From positions 44,023 to 108,022 of the forward strand of contig SEEL01000009.1 in NCBI GenBank assembly GCA_004144345.1: DNA of 64,000 bases, given 5' to 3'. This DNA is from Hyphomicrobiales bacterium. GTDB taxonomy: Bacteria > Pseudomonadota > Alphaproteobacteria > Rhizobiales > Devosiaceae. The notes under the pieces were generated by a model. The model was not told where the DNA came from. It ran no database searches and worked only from the letters and a program-made list of their open reading frames with translations. Positions 43,638-51,078 of the stretch are shown in pieces. The stretch's first letter is position 1, and the number at the start of each line of letters is the position of its first letter. The position numbers and the translations under genes are program-made.

Positions 43638-45478
43638 ACGAGACCAACCGCAACATGATCATCGCCATTGCGCTCAGCGTGGTGGTGATTTTCGGCTGGC
43701 AGTTCTTCGTGGCGGGGCCGCAGCTCGAGCGGGCACAGCGCCAGGCGCAGATCGCCGCCGAACAGGCCGCGGCCGCCAATCCGGGCCTCGCGACCTCGAC
43801 GACGGCCACTACCACCAATGCACCGGCCGGTTCCGGCACCGCCCCGGCCAGCACCACCGCGACGACCTTCGCCGACCGCGCTGCGGCGCTGGCGGCGTCG
43901 CCCCGCGTGCCGATCGTCACCACCGCGGTCGATGGCTCGATCAGCCTGACCGGCGGCCGTCTCGATGACCTCCATCTGCTGCGCTACACCGAGACCATCG
44001 CCGAGGACTCGCCGGTCATCACGCTGCTCTCCCCCTCGGGCGCGCCGAACGGCTATTACATCGAGCAGGGCTGGGCCCCGGCGCCGGGCGGCACCATTGC
44101 GGTGCCCACCAACACCACGCTCTGGTCGGCCGAGGCCAATGCCCAGCTGACGCAGGCGACGCCGGTCACGCTGACCTGGGACAATGGCGCGGGCCTCATC
44201 TTCCGCCGTACCTTCGCGGTCGATGCCAATTACCTCTTCACGGTGACGCAGAGCATCGAGAACCAGTCCGGTTCCGATGTGGCGCTGTTCCCCTATTCGC
44301 GCGTGGTGCGCGAGGGCACGCCGCATGTCGCCAACTTCTTCATCCAGCATGAAGGCCCGATGGGCGTTCTGGGCTCGAACAATCTCGTGTCGAAGAAGTA
44401 CTCCGACATGCAGAACGACAAGCAGATCCGGCTCGACAACACGACCGGCTGGCTTGGCTTCGCCGATAAATACTGGGCCACCGCGATCATCGCCCCGCCG
44501 GGCGAGAGCATCAACGCGCAGTTCAGCTACCTGACCGGCAACAACCGCGTCGAGTACCAGAGCACCTATGTCGAGACCAATCCGGTGGTCGTCGCCAATG
44601 GCGCGACGGTCGATGACACCTCCTATGTGTTCGCCGGCGCCAAGGACGAAGCCGTCATCTCGGGCGTACAGCAGACCCTCGGCGTCGACCGGCTGGACCT
44701 GCTGATCGACTGGGGCTGGTTCCACTTCCTGACCTACCCGATGTTCATCGTGCTGCGCTTCCTCAACGGCCTGCTCGGCAATTTCGGTCTCGCCGTGCTG
44801 GCGCTGACGGTGCTGGTCAAGCTGATCTTCTTCCCGCTCGCCAACCGCTCCTACGCCTCGATGGCCGCGATGCGCCGCGTCGGGCCGGAGATGAAGTCGA
44901 TCCAGGAACGCCTCAAGGACGACCGTCCCGCCCAGCAGCAGGCGATGATGGAGCTCTACAAGCGCGAGAAGATCAATCCGCTCTCGGGCTGCTGGCCGAT
45001 CCTTGTCCAGATCCCGGTGTTCTTCGCGCTCTACACCGTCATCTTCATCAGCCTCGAAATGCGCCACGCGCCGTTCTTCGGCTGGATCCAGGATCTCGCG
45101 GCGCAGGACCCGACCAACGTCTTCACGCTGTTCGGCCTGATCCCGTGGAACCCGACGGCCCTGCCGCTGGTGGGTGGCCTGCTGCACCTCGGCATCTGGC
45201 CGATCATCATGGGCATCACCATGTGGGTGCAGATGCGCCTCAACCCGCCGCCGCCGGATCCGACGCAGGCGATGATCTTCAACTGGATGCCGATCATCTT
45301 CACGTTCATGCTGGGCACGTTCCCCGCAGGCCTCGTGATCTACTGGAGCTGGAACAACTTCCTGTCGATCACGCAGCAGTATTTCATCATGAAGCGCCAT
45401 GGCGCCGAAGTGGACCTGTTCGGCAACATCCTCACCTCGCTCGGGTTGAAGAAGGCGCCGCCGGCCAGCACGCCGTAA
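43634..45478 (+). CDS. yidC: Membrane protein insertase YidC
   Basis: A 614-residue insertase of the inner membrane. Helix one is at the N-terminus (NMIIAIALSVVVIFGWQFFV), then an Ala/Thr-rich linker, the large periplasmic beta-domain (about 90-350), and five helices in the C-terminal insertase domain. Conserved pieces are the LTVLVKLIFFPLANRSYASMAAM coiled-coil start, the positively charged groove arginine region, and the INPLSGCWPILVQIPVFFALY motif. Length is normal for alphaproteobacteria. Confidence 0.97.
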   Translation: MNETNRNMIIAIALSVVVIFGWQFFVAGPQLERAQRQAQIAAEQAAAANPGLATSTTATTTNAPAGSGTAPASTTATTFADRAAALAASPRVPIVTTAVDGSISLTGGRLDDLHLLRYTETIAEDSPVITLLSPSGAPNGYYIEQGWAPAPGGTIAVPTNTTLWSAEANAQLTQATPVTLTWDNGAGLIFRRTFAVDANYLFTVTQSIENQSGSDVALFPYSRVVREGTPHVANFFIQHEGPMGVLGSNNLVSKKYSDMQNDKQIRLDNTTGWLGFADKYWATAIIAPPGESINAQFSYLTGNNRVEYQSTYVETNPVVVANGATVDDTSYVFAGAKDEAVISGVQQTLGVDRLDLLIDWGWFHFLTYPMFIVLRFLNGLLGNFGLAVLALTVLVKLIFFPLANRSYASMAAMRRVGPEMKSIQERLKDDRPAQQQAMMELYKREKINPLSGCWPILVQIPVFFALYTVIFISLEMRHAPFFGWIQDLAAQDPTNVFTLFGLIPWNPTALPLVGGLLHLGIWPIIMGITMWVQMRLNPPPPDPTQAMIFNWMPIIFTFMLGTFPAGLVIYWSWNNFLSITQQYFIMKRHGAEVDLFGNILTSLGLKKAPPASTP

Positions 45479-45482
45479 GCAG

Positions 45483-46175
45483 GTGGACGCGGTCACGATC
45501 ATTACCGGCCGCCGGACCGGCGCCGGTCATCTGTTCGCCCTCACCCGCAATTTCGAGGCCGTCGCCATGCGCGACGGCCTTTTTGCTGACAGCCATGACG
45601 ACGCCGCCGACCGCATCCGGCTGGTCGAGGCCGAAGCGGAGGCGGCAGGCAAGTCGCTGCTGCTGCTCAAGGCGACCTCCGCCATGCCGCGCGACATCCT
45701 CGAGCAGGACATCCTCAACCGCCGCGACATGCGTGCCGTGTTCGTCGTCCGGCGCAGCATCGACACCTATGTGTCGCTGGCCAAGGCGCGGCCGCTCAAT
45801 GCCTGGCGCGATACCGACCTCACCAACGTCAAGGTGAAGCTCGACGCCGGCCATTTCCTCAACTGGATGGACGAGCAGGATGCCTGGTACGCGCATTGGC
45901 GCACCTGGCTCGAACGCCGCTCCTTCCCGGTGCCGGTGCTGCGCTACGAGACCCACATCCAGGGCCTGCCGCACGAAACCGTGCTGCGCCGCTTCGCCGC
46001 CGCCATCGCCCAGGTCGGGCTGACGCTGCGCGTGCCGCCCGCCCTGCCCCATCCGGGCCTCGTCAAGCAGGACCGCGAGAAGACCATCGCCCTCAAGGTC
46101 AAGAACTGGCCGGACTTCTCAAAAGGCCTCGTCGAGCGCGGCATTGAGAAACGCGCCTTCGGCTATCCGCTCTGA
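45483..46175 (+). CDS. Sulfotransferase-like P-loop protein between yidC and engB
   Basis: A 230-residue protein with the compact P-loop layout of sulfotransferases: ITGRRTGAGHLFALTR at residues 7-22 takes the place of the 5'-phosphosulfate loop, and VVRRSIDTYVSLAKA near residue 92 matches the 3'-phosphate-binding strand-helix (R..D....S). The C-terminal half has YETH and KVKNWPDF segments. The GTG at 45483 starts four bases after the yidC stop. It is well conserved in style with its neighbours and may be cotranscribed; donor and acceptor are unknown. Confidence 0.6.
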   Translation: MDAVTIITGRRTGAGHLFALTRNFEAVAMRDGLFADSHDDAADRIRLVEAEAEAAGKSLLLLKATSAMPRDILEQDILNRRDMRAVFVVRRSIDTYVSLAKARPLNAWRDTDLTNVKVKLDAGHFLNWMDEQDAWYAHWRTWLERRSFPVPVLRYETHIQGLPHETVLRRFAAAIAQVGLTLRVPPALPHPGLVKQDREKTIALKVKNWPDFSKGLVERGIEKRAFGYPL

Positions 46176-46199
46176 CAGATTTGCTCTATTGAGCCTGCC

Positions 46200-46832
46200 A
46201 TGACCCACGAGATCGACATCGAAGCCGGACGGCTGCTGTTCGCGCGCCCCATTGTATTCGTGAAGGGCTGCGTGAAGCTGGCCGATCTGCCGCCCGCCGA
46301 CCGGGCCGAGATCGCCTTTGCCGGCCGCTCCAATGTTGGCAAGTCGTCGCTGATCAATGCGCTGACCGGCACCAAGGACCTTGCCCGCACCTCGAACACC
46401 CCGGGGCGCACGCAGGAACTCAACATCTTCGAATCGGAGTCGGCGCCGCTGCGCATCGTCGACATGCCGGGCTACGGCTTCGCCGAAGCGCCCAAGGCCA
46501 AGGTCGAGGCGTGGACGAGGCTGATCAAGCAATACCTGACCGGCCGCCCGAACCTCCGCCGCGTCTATGTCCTGATCGATGGCCGCCACGGGCCGAAGGC
46601 CGTCGACCTGACGATCCTCAACCTCCTCGACAAGACGGCGGTGAGCTACCAGATCGTCCTGACCAAGGCCGACAAGATGCTGCCGCGCGACCTGGAGGGC
46701 ATCATCACGGCAACCAAGGCCGCTATCGCCAAGCGCCCGGCCGCCCATCCCGATGTCATCGTCACCTCGTCGGAGACGCGGGACGGCATGGAAATCCTGC
46801 GCGCCGAAATCGAGTTCCTGACGCGCAGCTAG
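46200..46832 (+). CDS. engB: Ribosome biogenesis GTP-binding protein EngB/YsxC
   Basis: A 210-residue GTPase. G1 is [10 protein letters not shown]3 DMPGYGF, G4 TKAD and G5 SSETRDG. The N-terminal AFAGRSN context is typical. It acts in late assembly of the 50S subunit. It starts 24 bases after the sulfotransferase-like gene and converges on the amidotransferase gene with a 4-base overlap. Confidence 0.96.
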   Translation: MTHEIDIEAGRLLFARPIVFVKGCVKLADLPPADRAEIAFAGRSNVGKSSLINALTGTKDLARTSNTPGRTQELNIFESESAPLRIVDMPGYGFAEAPKAKVEAWTRLIKQYLTGRPNLRRVYVLIDGRHGPKAVDLTILNLLDKTAVSYQIVLTKADKMLPRDLEGIITATKAAIAKRPAAHPDVIVTSSETRDGMEILRAEIEFLTRS

Positions 46833-47533
46833 GCGCGGCGCAGGAAGGCGGCGAGATAGCCGGCGATTTCGGCGCTGTCGCTCTGGCGTGACACCGAGGC
46901 GATCGCCTGTTCAATCAGTTCGTCCGGGGCCTTGCCACGGCGCAGCTCGGCCAGCGCCAGCGTGTAGTCATCGGCGAATTCAGGATGCGGCTGCAGGCTG
47001 ATGGCGGCGCCGTTGCGATAGAGCAGCCCCGCATGGGGCGTGAAGTCCGACGCCAGGAACGTCTCCGCCTCGCCGGGCGGCGTGATCACCTGGTCCTGGT
47101 GCGAACAGGCGATGGCGAATTCCGGCAGGTCGCCACCCAGCTGCGCCGGCCGCGATCTGACGCCATAGACGTGGCGGCCGAGCCCCCAGCCCTTGTCGGA
47201 TTTGCGGACATCGCCGCCCAGCGCATCGGCCATGATCTGGTGGCCGAAGCAGATGCCCACCATCGGCGTTCTCGCCGCATAGGCCGCGCGGATATAGTCG
47301 CGCAGCGGCGCCATCCACTCATAGTGCGTGTCATAGACGCCGGCCGCCGAGCCCATGATCAGCGTCGCCTCGAGCCCCGCCGGATCGGGCAGCTTCTGGC
47401 CTTCGCTCAGCTTGATCGTCTCGAAGGCAAAGCCCTCTGCGCCGAACATCCGTTCGAACATCAGATGGTAGGCGCCGAAACGGTCGCGCAGCGGCGCGGG
47501 CACGTCGGTGGGCTGGATCAGGGTGAGTTTCAT
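46829..47533 (-). CDS. Class I glutamine amidotransferase-like protein
   Basis: A 234-residue single-domain GATase. The nucleophile elbow GICFGHQIM carries the cysteine, and the His/Glu pair is in LQPHPEF, so the triad is complete. Such GMP-synthase-like stand-alone proteins often hydrolyse gamma-glutamyl compounds. No ammonia-using partner is adjacent. Confidence 0.85.
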   Translation of the reverse strand: MKLTLIQPTDVPAPLRDRFGAYHLMFERMFGAEGFAFETIKLSEGQKLPDPAGLEATLIMGSAAGVYDTHYEWMAPLRDYIRAAYAARTPMVGICFGHQIMADALGGDVRKSDKGWGLGRHVYGVRSRPAQLGGDLPEFAIACSHQDQVITPPGEAETFLASDFTPHAGLLYRNGAAISLQPHPEFADDYTLALAELRRGKAPDELIEQAIASVSRQSDSAEIAGYLAAFLRRA

Positions 47534-47599
47534 GCTCCCTAGATGGATCAGCCCACGGCGCGTCGCAAGCCGCTTCCGGCGCGGGTCAGCGTTGAGCCG

Positions 47600-47773
47600 C
47601 TAGAACACGAAGGAGGCGGTCATCAGGGCAATGATGACGACGATCACGGCGCCGATCAGGAACAGCGCGAACAGCACCTTGGCGATCGTGCCGGTGGCCG
47701 CCGAGGCCCGGTAGAAACCGAAATAGCCCGCCGCGAGAGAGATGAGGAAAAAGATGAGGGCCCATTTGAGCAT
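47600..47773 (-). CDS. DUF1328 small membrane protein (YtjA family)
   Basis: A 57-residue protein with two hydrophobic helices joined by GFYRASAATGTIAK, the DUF1328 signature. The ATG at 47773 has GGAG eight bases upstream. The long open frame further upstream runs through the palindromic repeat and is not part of the gene. Function unknown; family members are stress-related inner-membrane peptides. Confidence 0.85.
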   Translation of the reverse strand: MLKWALIFFLISLAAGYFGFYRASAATGTIAKVLFALFLIGAVIVVIIALMTASFVF

Positions 47774-47844
47774 GGGAAAACTCCGCTGACGCTGATCTGC
47801 GGAGTGAACTCTGAGCGGGGCCCGGCGGTTCCGTGGAGGGTGCC

Positions 47845-47964
47845 CCACCCTCATCCGCCCTTCGGGCACCTTCTCCCATCCAGGGAGAAGGCCACCCCAC
47901 CAGCATCTCCGTCCCATGGCCTTCTCCCTTGATGGGAGAAGGTGGCGAAGCCGGATGAGGGTGG
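47845..47964. repeat. Intergenic palindromic repeat, type 1
   Basis: CCACCCTCATCCG (from 47845) and CGGATGAGGGTGG (to 47964) are the ends of a long imperfect inverted repeat. Inner arms CACCTTCTCCCATC and GATGGGAGAAGGTG, and GGGAGAAGGCCA with TGGCCTTCTCCC, also pair. The full element is about 120 bases and sits between DUF1328 and msrB. Repeats of this type are common in intergenic DNA of Hyphomicrobiales. Confidence 0.75.
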
Positions 47965-47984
47965 TGCCCTCGTACTGGACGCGC

Positions 47985-48506
47985 CTACGCTGCCTTGGGC
48001 ACGAATTTGAGGGCGATGCCGTCCATGCAATAGCGCAGGCCGGTCGGCGCCGGGCCGTCATTGAAGACGTGGCCGAGATGGCCGCCGCAGCGGCGGCAGT
48101 GGATTTCGGTCCGCGTCATGCCGAGCGAATTGTCGACCAGTTCGCCGACGGCATTGTCCAGCGGCTGGTAGAAGCTCGGCCAGCCCGTGCCGCTATCGTA
48201 TTTGGTGGCGGCATCGAACAGCGGCAGGTCGCAGCCGGCACAGTGGAAAATGCCCTCGCGGTGCTCGTCGAGCAGCGCCGAGGTGAAGGGCCGCTCGGTG
48301 CCCTGCATGCGCATCACGTAATAGGCATCGTCGCCGAGGATCCGGCGCCATTCCTCGTCGGTGCGCGTGATCTCGAAGGTGCCTGGCACCGGACCTTCGC
48401 CCTCACCGGCAATCGCGGCACCGAGCCACTGCATTGCGGGGATCGCGGCAATGGCGCCAAGCGCCGTGCCACCGAGCAAAAGAGAACGACGCTTCAGTGT
48501 GGTCAT
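47985..48506 (-). CDS. msrB: Exported peptide-methionine (R)-S-oxide reductase MsrB
   Basis: A 173-residue MsrB with a Tat-type signal (LKRRSLLLGGTALGAIAAI). Zinc cysteines are in CAGCDLPL and CRRCGGHLGH, and the catalytic cysteine in RYCMDGIALKF. Exported MsrB repairs oxidised methionine in envelope proteins. The start is uncertain among three consecutive ATGs (48512, 48509, 48506); 48506 is best spaced from GAGGAG. Confidence 0.9.
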   Translation of the reverse strand: MTTLKRRSLLLGGTALGAIAAIPAMQWLGAAIAGEGEGPVPGTFEITRTDEEWRRILGDDAYYVMRMQGTERPFTSALLDEHREGIFHCAGCDLPLFDAATKYDSGTGWPSFYQPLDNAVGELVDNSLGMTRTEIHCRRCGGHLGHVFNDGPAPTGLRYCMDGIALKFVPKAA

Positions 48507-48644
48507 CATCATCTCCTCGAATGCATCGGATCCCGCATGACCGGAGGGACGGCATGCGGGGTCCGGTTGGGGCATCCTACACCAAGTTAGGGTGCCCGCT
48601 TGTCAATTGCATGTGTCCGGCACGTGGTGCGGACGCATGCGGGA

Positions 48645-49199
48645 TCACATCTTCGGCAGCAGCACGGCGTCGATGACGTGGATCACGCCGTTCGACTGCA
48701 GCACGTCGGCGACGGTCACAGTGGCAACGCCGCCATTCTCGTCGGTCAGCGTAACCTTGTCGCCGTCGACCTTGGCAATGATCTTGCAGCCACCGACGGT
48801 GTCGATCACGTGCTCGCCGCCATCATCGGCGACCATCTTGGCAACGTCGGTCGACAGCGCCTTGGCGCCCACCACATGGCAGGTCAGGATCTTGACCAGC
48901 TGGTCCTTGTTTTCGGGCTTCAGGAGGTTGTCGACGGTGCCGGCCGGCAGCGCGGCGAAGGCTTCGTTGGTCGGCGCGAAGACGGTGAACGGGCCGGGGC
49001 CCGACAGCGTCTCCACGAGACCGGCGGCCTGCACGGCGGCAACCAGCGTCGTGTGGTCGGCGGAGTTCACGGCGTTCTCGATGATGTTCTTGTCTTCGAA
49101 CATCGCCGCACCACCCACCATCGGGTTTTCGGCATAGGCAACGCCAACGATGGCCGAGACGGAGAGCATGGCGCCGAGCGCGAGAGCAGAGAGTTTCAT
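48645..49199 (-). CDS. Secreted fasciclin (FAS1) domain protein
   Basis: A 184-residue protein: signal peptide (about 1-23, ALALGAMLSVSAIVGVAYA), then one FAS1 domain with H1 FTVFAPTNEAFAALP and H2 GVIHVIDAVLLP. FAS1 proteins act at the cell surface. In mycobacteria the fasciclin protein MPT83/MPT70 is the classic target of SigK-RskA; an ECF sigma and RskA-type anti-sigma gene follow 490 bases upstream here. Start: ATG 49199 with AGAGGAAGGAAG. Confidence 0.93.
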   Translation of the reverse strand: MKLSALALGAMLSVSAIVGVAYAENPMVGGAAMFEDKNIIENAVNSADHTTLVAAVQAAGLVETLSGPGPFTVFAPTNEAFAALPAGTVDNLLKPENKDQLVKILTCHVVGAKALSTDVAKMVADDGGEHVIDTVGGCKIIAKVDGDKVTLTDENGGVATVTVADVLQSNGVIHVIDAVLLPKM

Positions 49200-49520
49200 G
49201 GGGTGACTTCCTTCCTCTGGGGGACCGGTATGTTCCGGTTGAGACAGCCAGAGCTACGGAGGAAAATCGCCACCGGTTTCGTCAAAAGCGACAATGCAAA
49301 AATATAGTCCGGACAGCGATCCAAAGTGGAACTTGTGATCGTATGTCGACGTTTCGCGCGCCGCGATGGCGGCCGGCAGGAGTGATCGGAAACGATCCCG
49401 AGCCCCTCTTCCCGCCGGCCCCCTTCGCGCAAGTCAGCGTGTCGTTCAGACACAGCAATGAGACGCGGGTGACGCGCAAAGGCTTGGGGTGGGTTGGTAG
49501 ATTTCTCGCAGCGTGTGTGG
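49200..49520. other. Gene-free spacer upstream of the fasciclin gene
   Basis: No credible gene. The minus strand contains a TATATT near 49302-49307, about 100 bases upstream of the fasciclin ATG, which could be part of a promoter, but no well-spaced -35 is seen. The rest shows no repeat or ORF with coding character. Confidence 0.4.
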
Positions 49521-49665
49521 CCACCCCACCCACCAGCCTTCGGCTGGTCCCCCCTCCCCAGCGCTACGCGCCGAGGAGGGAGAGGCAGGCATCGCGCCGC
49601 ACTTGGAGTGGAGCCCCTCCCTCCCCTCCGGGGAGGGGGGACCATGCGAAGCATGGTGGGTGGGG
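49521..49665. repeat. Intergenic palindromic repeat, type 2
   Basis: The left part begins CCACCCCACCCACCA and continues to a TGGTCCCCCCTCCCC; the right part is its reverse, GGGGAGGGGGGACCA then TGGTGGGTGGGG. Each ACCA...TGGT pair caps a small hairpin with a different head (AGCCTTCGGC here, TGCGAAGCA on the right). A partial third copy, with head CGCTGCGCG, begins at 63967. It lies between the fasciclin and anti-sigma genes. Confidence 0.75.
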
Positions 49666-49685
49666 CCGCAACAAGCACCGCCCGA

Positions 49686-50393
49686 CTAAATCTGCGTCGC
49701 CATGCCCTTGGCGACCACCGGGCCCTGTGGCGCACCGGTGGGCGAGCCGCCCTTCTGCTCGATCGTGATCGCGAGCACCGAGCCCGCACCGAAATCGGCC
49801 TTCACGTTTTCGGGCAGTTCCATGTCCATCGACGCATCGATCGGCACGACGCCCATCGACACCGGCGCATTGCTGCCCTCGATGGCCCAGAGTTCATAAT
49901 CCTGGTCTGGCATCGTGTCGCCCGACAGCGCGGTGAGGCGGATCTGTCCCGTCTGCGGATTGTAGAGCGCGACGAAACTCACATTGGTGCCCTGCTCATG
50001 CAGCGCCGCCACCAGTTCGGCGGCGAACATGTTGGCGTCGGGCCGCGGCGTCAGCACGTTGAGCGACACAGCCACCACGGCCACGGCAGCGGCCGCCGCG
50101 GTGAGGCTCCGCCACAGCGCCAGCGAGTTCCAGAAGCCGGGCTTGGTCTGTCCGGTGAACAGGCGCTGCTCGAGCCGCGGCCAGACGCCTGCTGGCGCCG
50201 GCGTCTCAGCGAACTCGGTATCGAGGCTCGCGAGCCGGTTGCGCCAGAAGGCCAGATCGGCGCGCAGCGCCGGCTCGGCCTTGATGCGGGCGCGCACGCC
50301 CTCATGCTCGCCCACGGGCAAGACGCCGAGCGCATATTCGGCCGCGAGGAGGTGATCCCCGTCGCGTCCGTCGATGTTGCTCTCGTCGCTCAT
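49686..50393 (-). CDS. RskA-type anti-sigma factor
   Basis: A 235-residue membrane anti-sigma factor. The N-terminal zinc-less anti-sigma region (LLAAEYALGVLPVGEHEGV) binds the sigma factor, a membrane helix is about residues 95-117 (SLTAAAAAVAVVAVSLNVL), and the C-terminal RskA domain is extracytoplasmic. The ATG at 50393 overlaps the sigma stop (ATGA); a further upstream start in the same frame is less likely. Confidence 0.88.
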   Translation of the reverse strand: MSDESNIDGRDGDHLLAAEYALGVLPVGEHEGVRARIKAEPALRADLAFWRNRLASLDTEFAETPAPAGVWPRLEQRLFTGQTKPGFWNSLALWRSLTAAAAAVAVVAVSLNVLTPRPDANMFAAELVAALHEQGTNVSFVALYNPQTGQIRLTALSGDTMPDQDYELWAIEGSNAPVSMGVVPIDASMDMELPENVKADFGAGSVLAITIEQKGGSPTGAPQGPVVAKGMATQI

Positions 50394-50932
50394 GCCGTGA
50401 GGCACTCTCTCAGTTTCAGCAGGCTGCGGCGCAGCCAGGTTCGCATTGTGTTGAGGGGCACCTTGTGGCGCACCGACAACTCCTCATAACTAAAGCCGTC
50501 GAGATAGGCGCCACGCACCGCGTCGGCCTTCTCGCTCTCCAACTGGCCCAGGCAATTGTCGATGCGGCCACGCTCGCCCCGCGCGGCTTCCAGCTGCTCG
50601 GGATCGGGTCCGGCATCGGCCACGTCCAGGGCCATGTCGATATCCTCGCCCCGAGGCTTCCGCGCACGCAGGACATCGAGCGAATGGTTGCGGGCGACCG
50701 CCACCAGCCACGAGATCGGCGAATAGCCGCCCGGTACATAGCGGTCGGCGCGCTGCCAGATCTTGACGTAGACCTCCTGCAGCGCCTCTTCGGCTTCCGA
50801 GCGGTCCCTCAAGATACGCAGCGTCACGCCGAACAGTTTCGCGCTGGTGCGGCTGTAGAGATCGCGGAACGCCTGACGGTCGCGCAGCGCGCAACGGGCG
50901 ATCAAATCGGCGATATCCGCACTCCCTGCCAT
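50390..50932 (-). CDS. ECF sigma factor, SigK/ECF19-like
   Basis: A 180-residue RNA polymerase sigma factor. Region 2 covers about residues 20-90 (FRDLYSRTSAKLFGVTLRIL; EEALQEVYVKIWQRADRY) and region 4 about 115-175 (YEELSVRHKVPLNTMRTWLRRSL). It pairs with the RskA-type anti-sigma factor; by analogy it controls the nearby fasciclin gene. ATG 50932 is chosen; the frame is open eight codons further to a TTG. Confidence 0.9.
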   Translation of the reverse strand: MAGSADIADLIARCALRDRQAFRDLYSRTSAKLFGVTLRILRDRSEAEEALQEVYVKIWQRADRYVPGGYSPISWLVAVARNHSLDVLRARKPRGEDIDMALDVADAGPDPEQLEAARGERGRIDNCLGQLESEKADAVRGAYLDGFSYEELSVRHKVPLNTMRTWLRRSLLKLRECLTA

Positions 50933-50975
50933 GGGCTGGACCCTAGCCGCTTGCACGGGACCTGCCTACCCCCGG

Positions 50976-51000
50976 CCCGATCACAGCCGCAATGATCGGG
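50976..51000. other. Hairpin between divergent ECF sigma and TIR genes
   Basis: CCCGATCA (50976-50983) and TGATCGGG (50993-51000) form a perfect 8-bp stem with a nine-base loop, followed on the plus strand by AGTTTT. It could be a terminator blocking plus-strand reading from the sigma side, or a binding site shared by the two divergent genes. Confidence 0.4.
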
Positions 51001-51078
51001 AGTTTTCGCCACAAGCATCGGCGAGACTGTTGACCCCGGCGCGGGCGCTCGGGAAACTATGCGGATTGGGGGAACAGC

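Noticed and set aside
43514..45502. 662-codon open frame opposite yidC
   Set aside because: Antisense to yidC; same shadow-frame composition.
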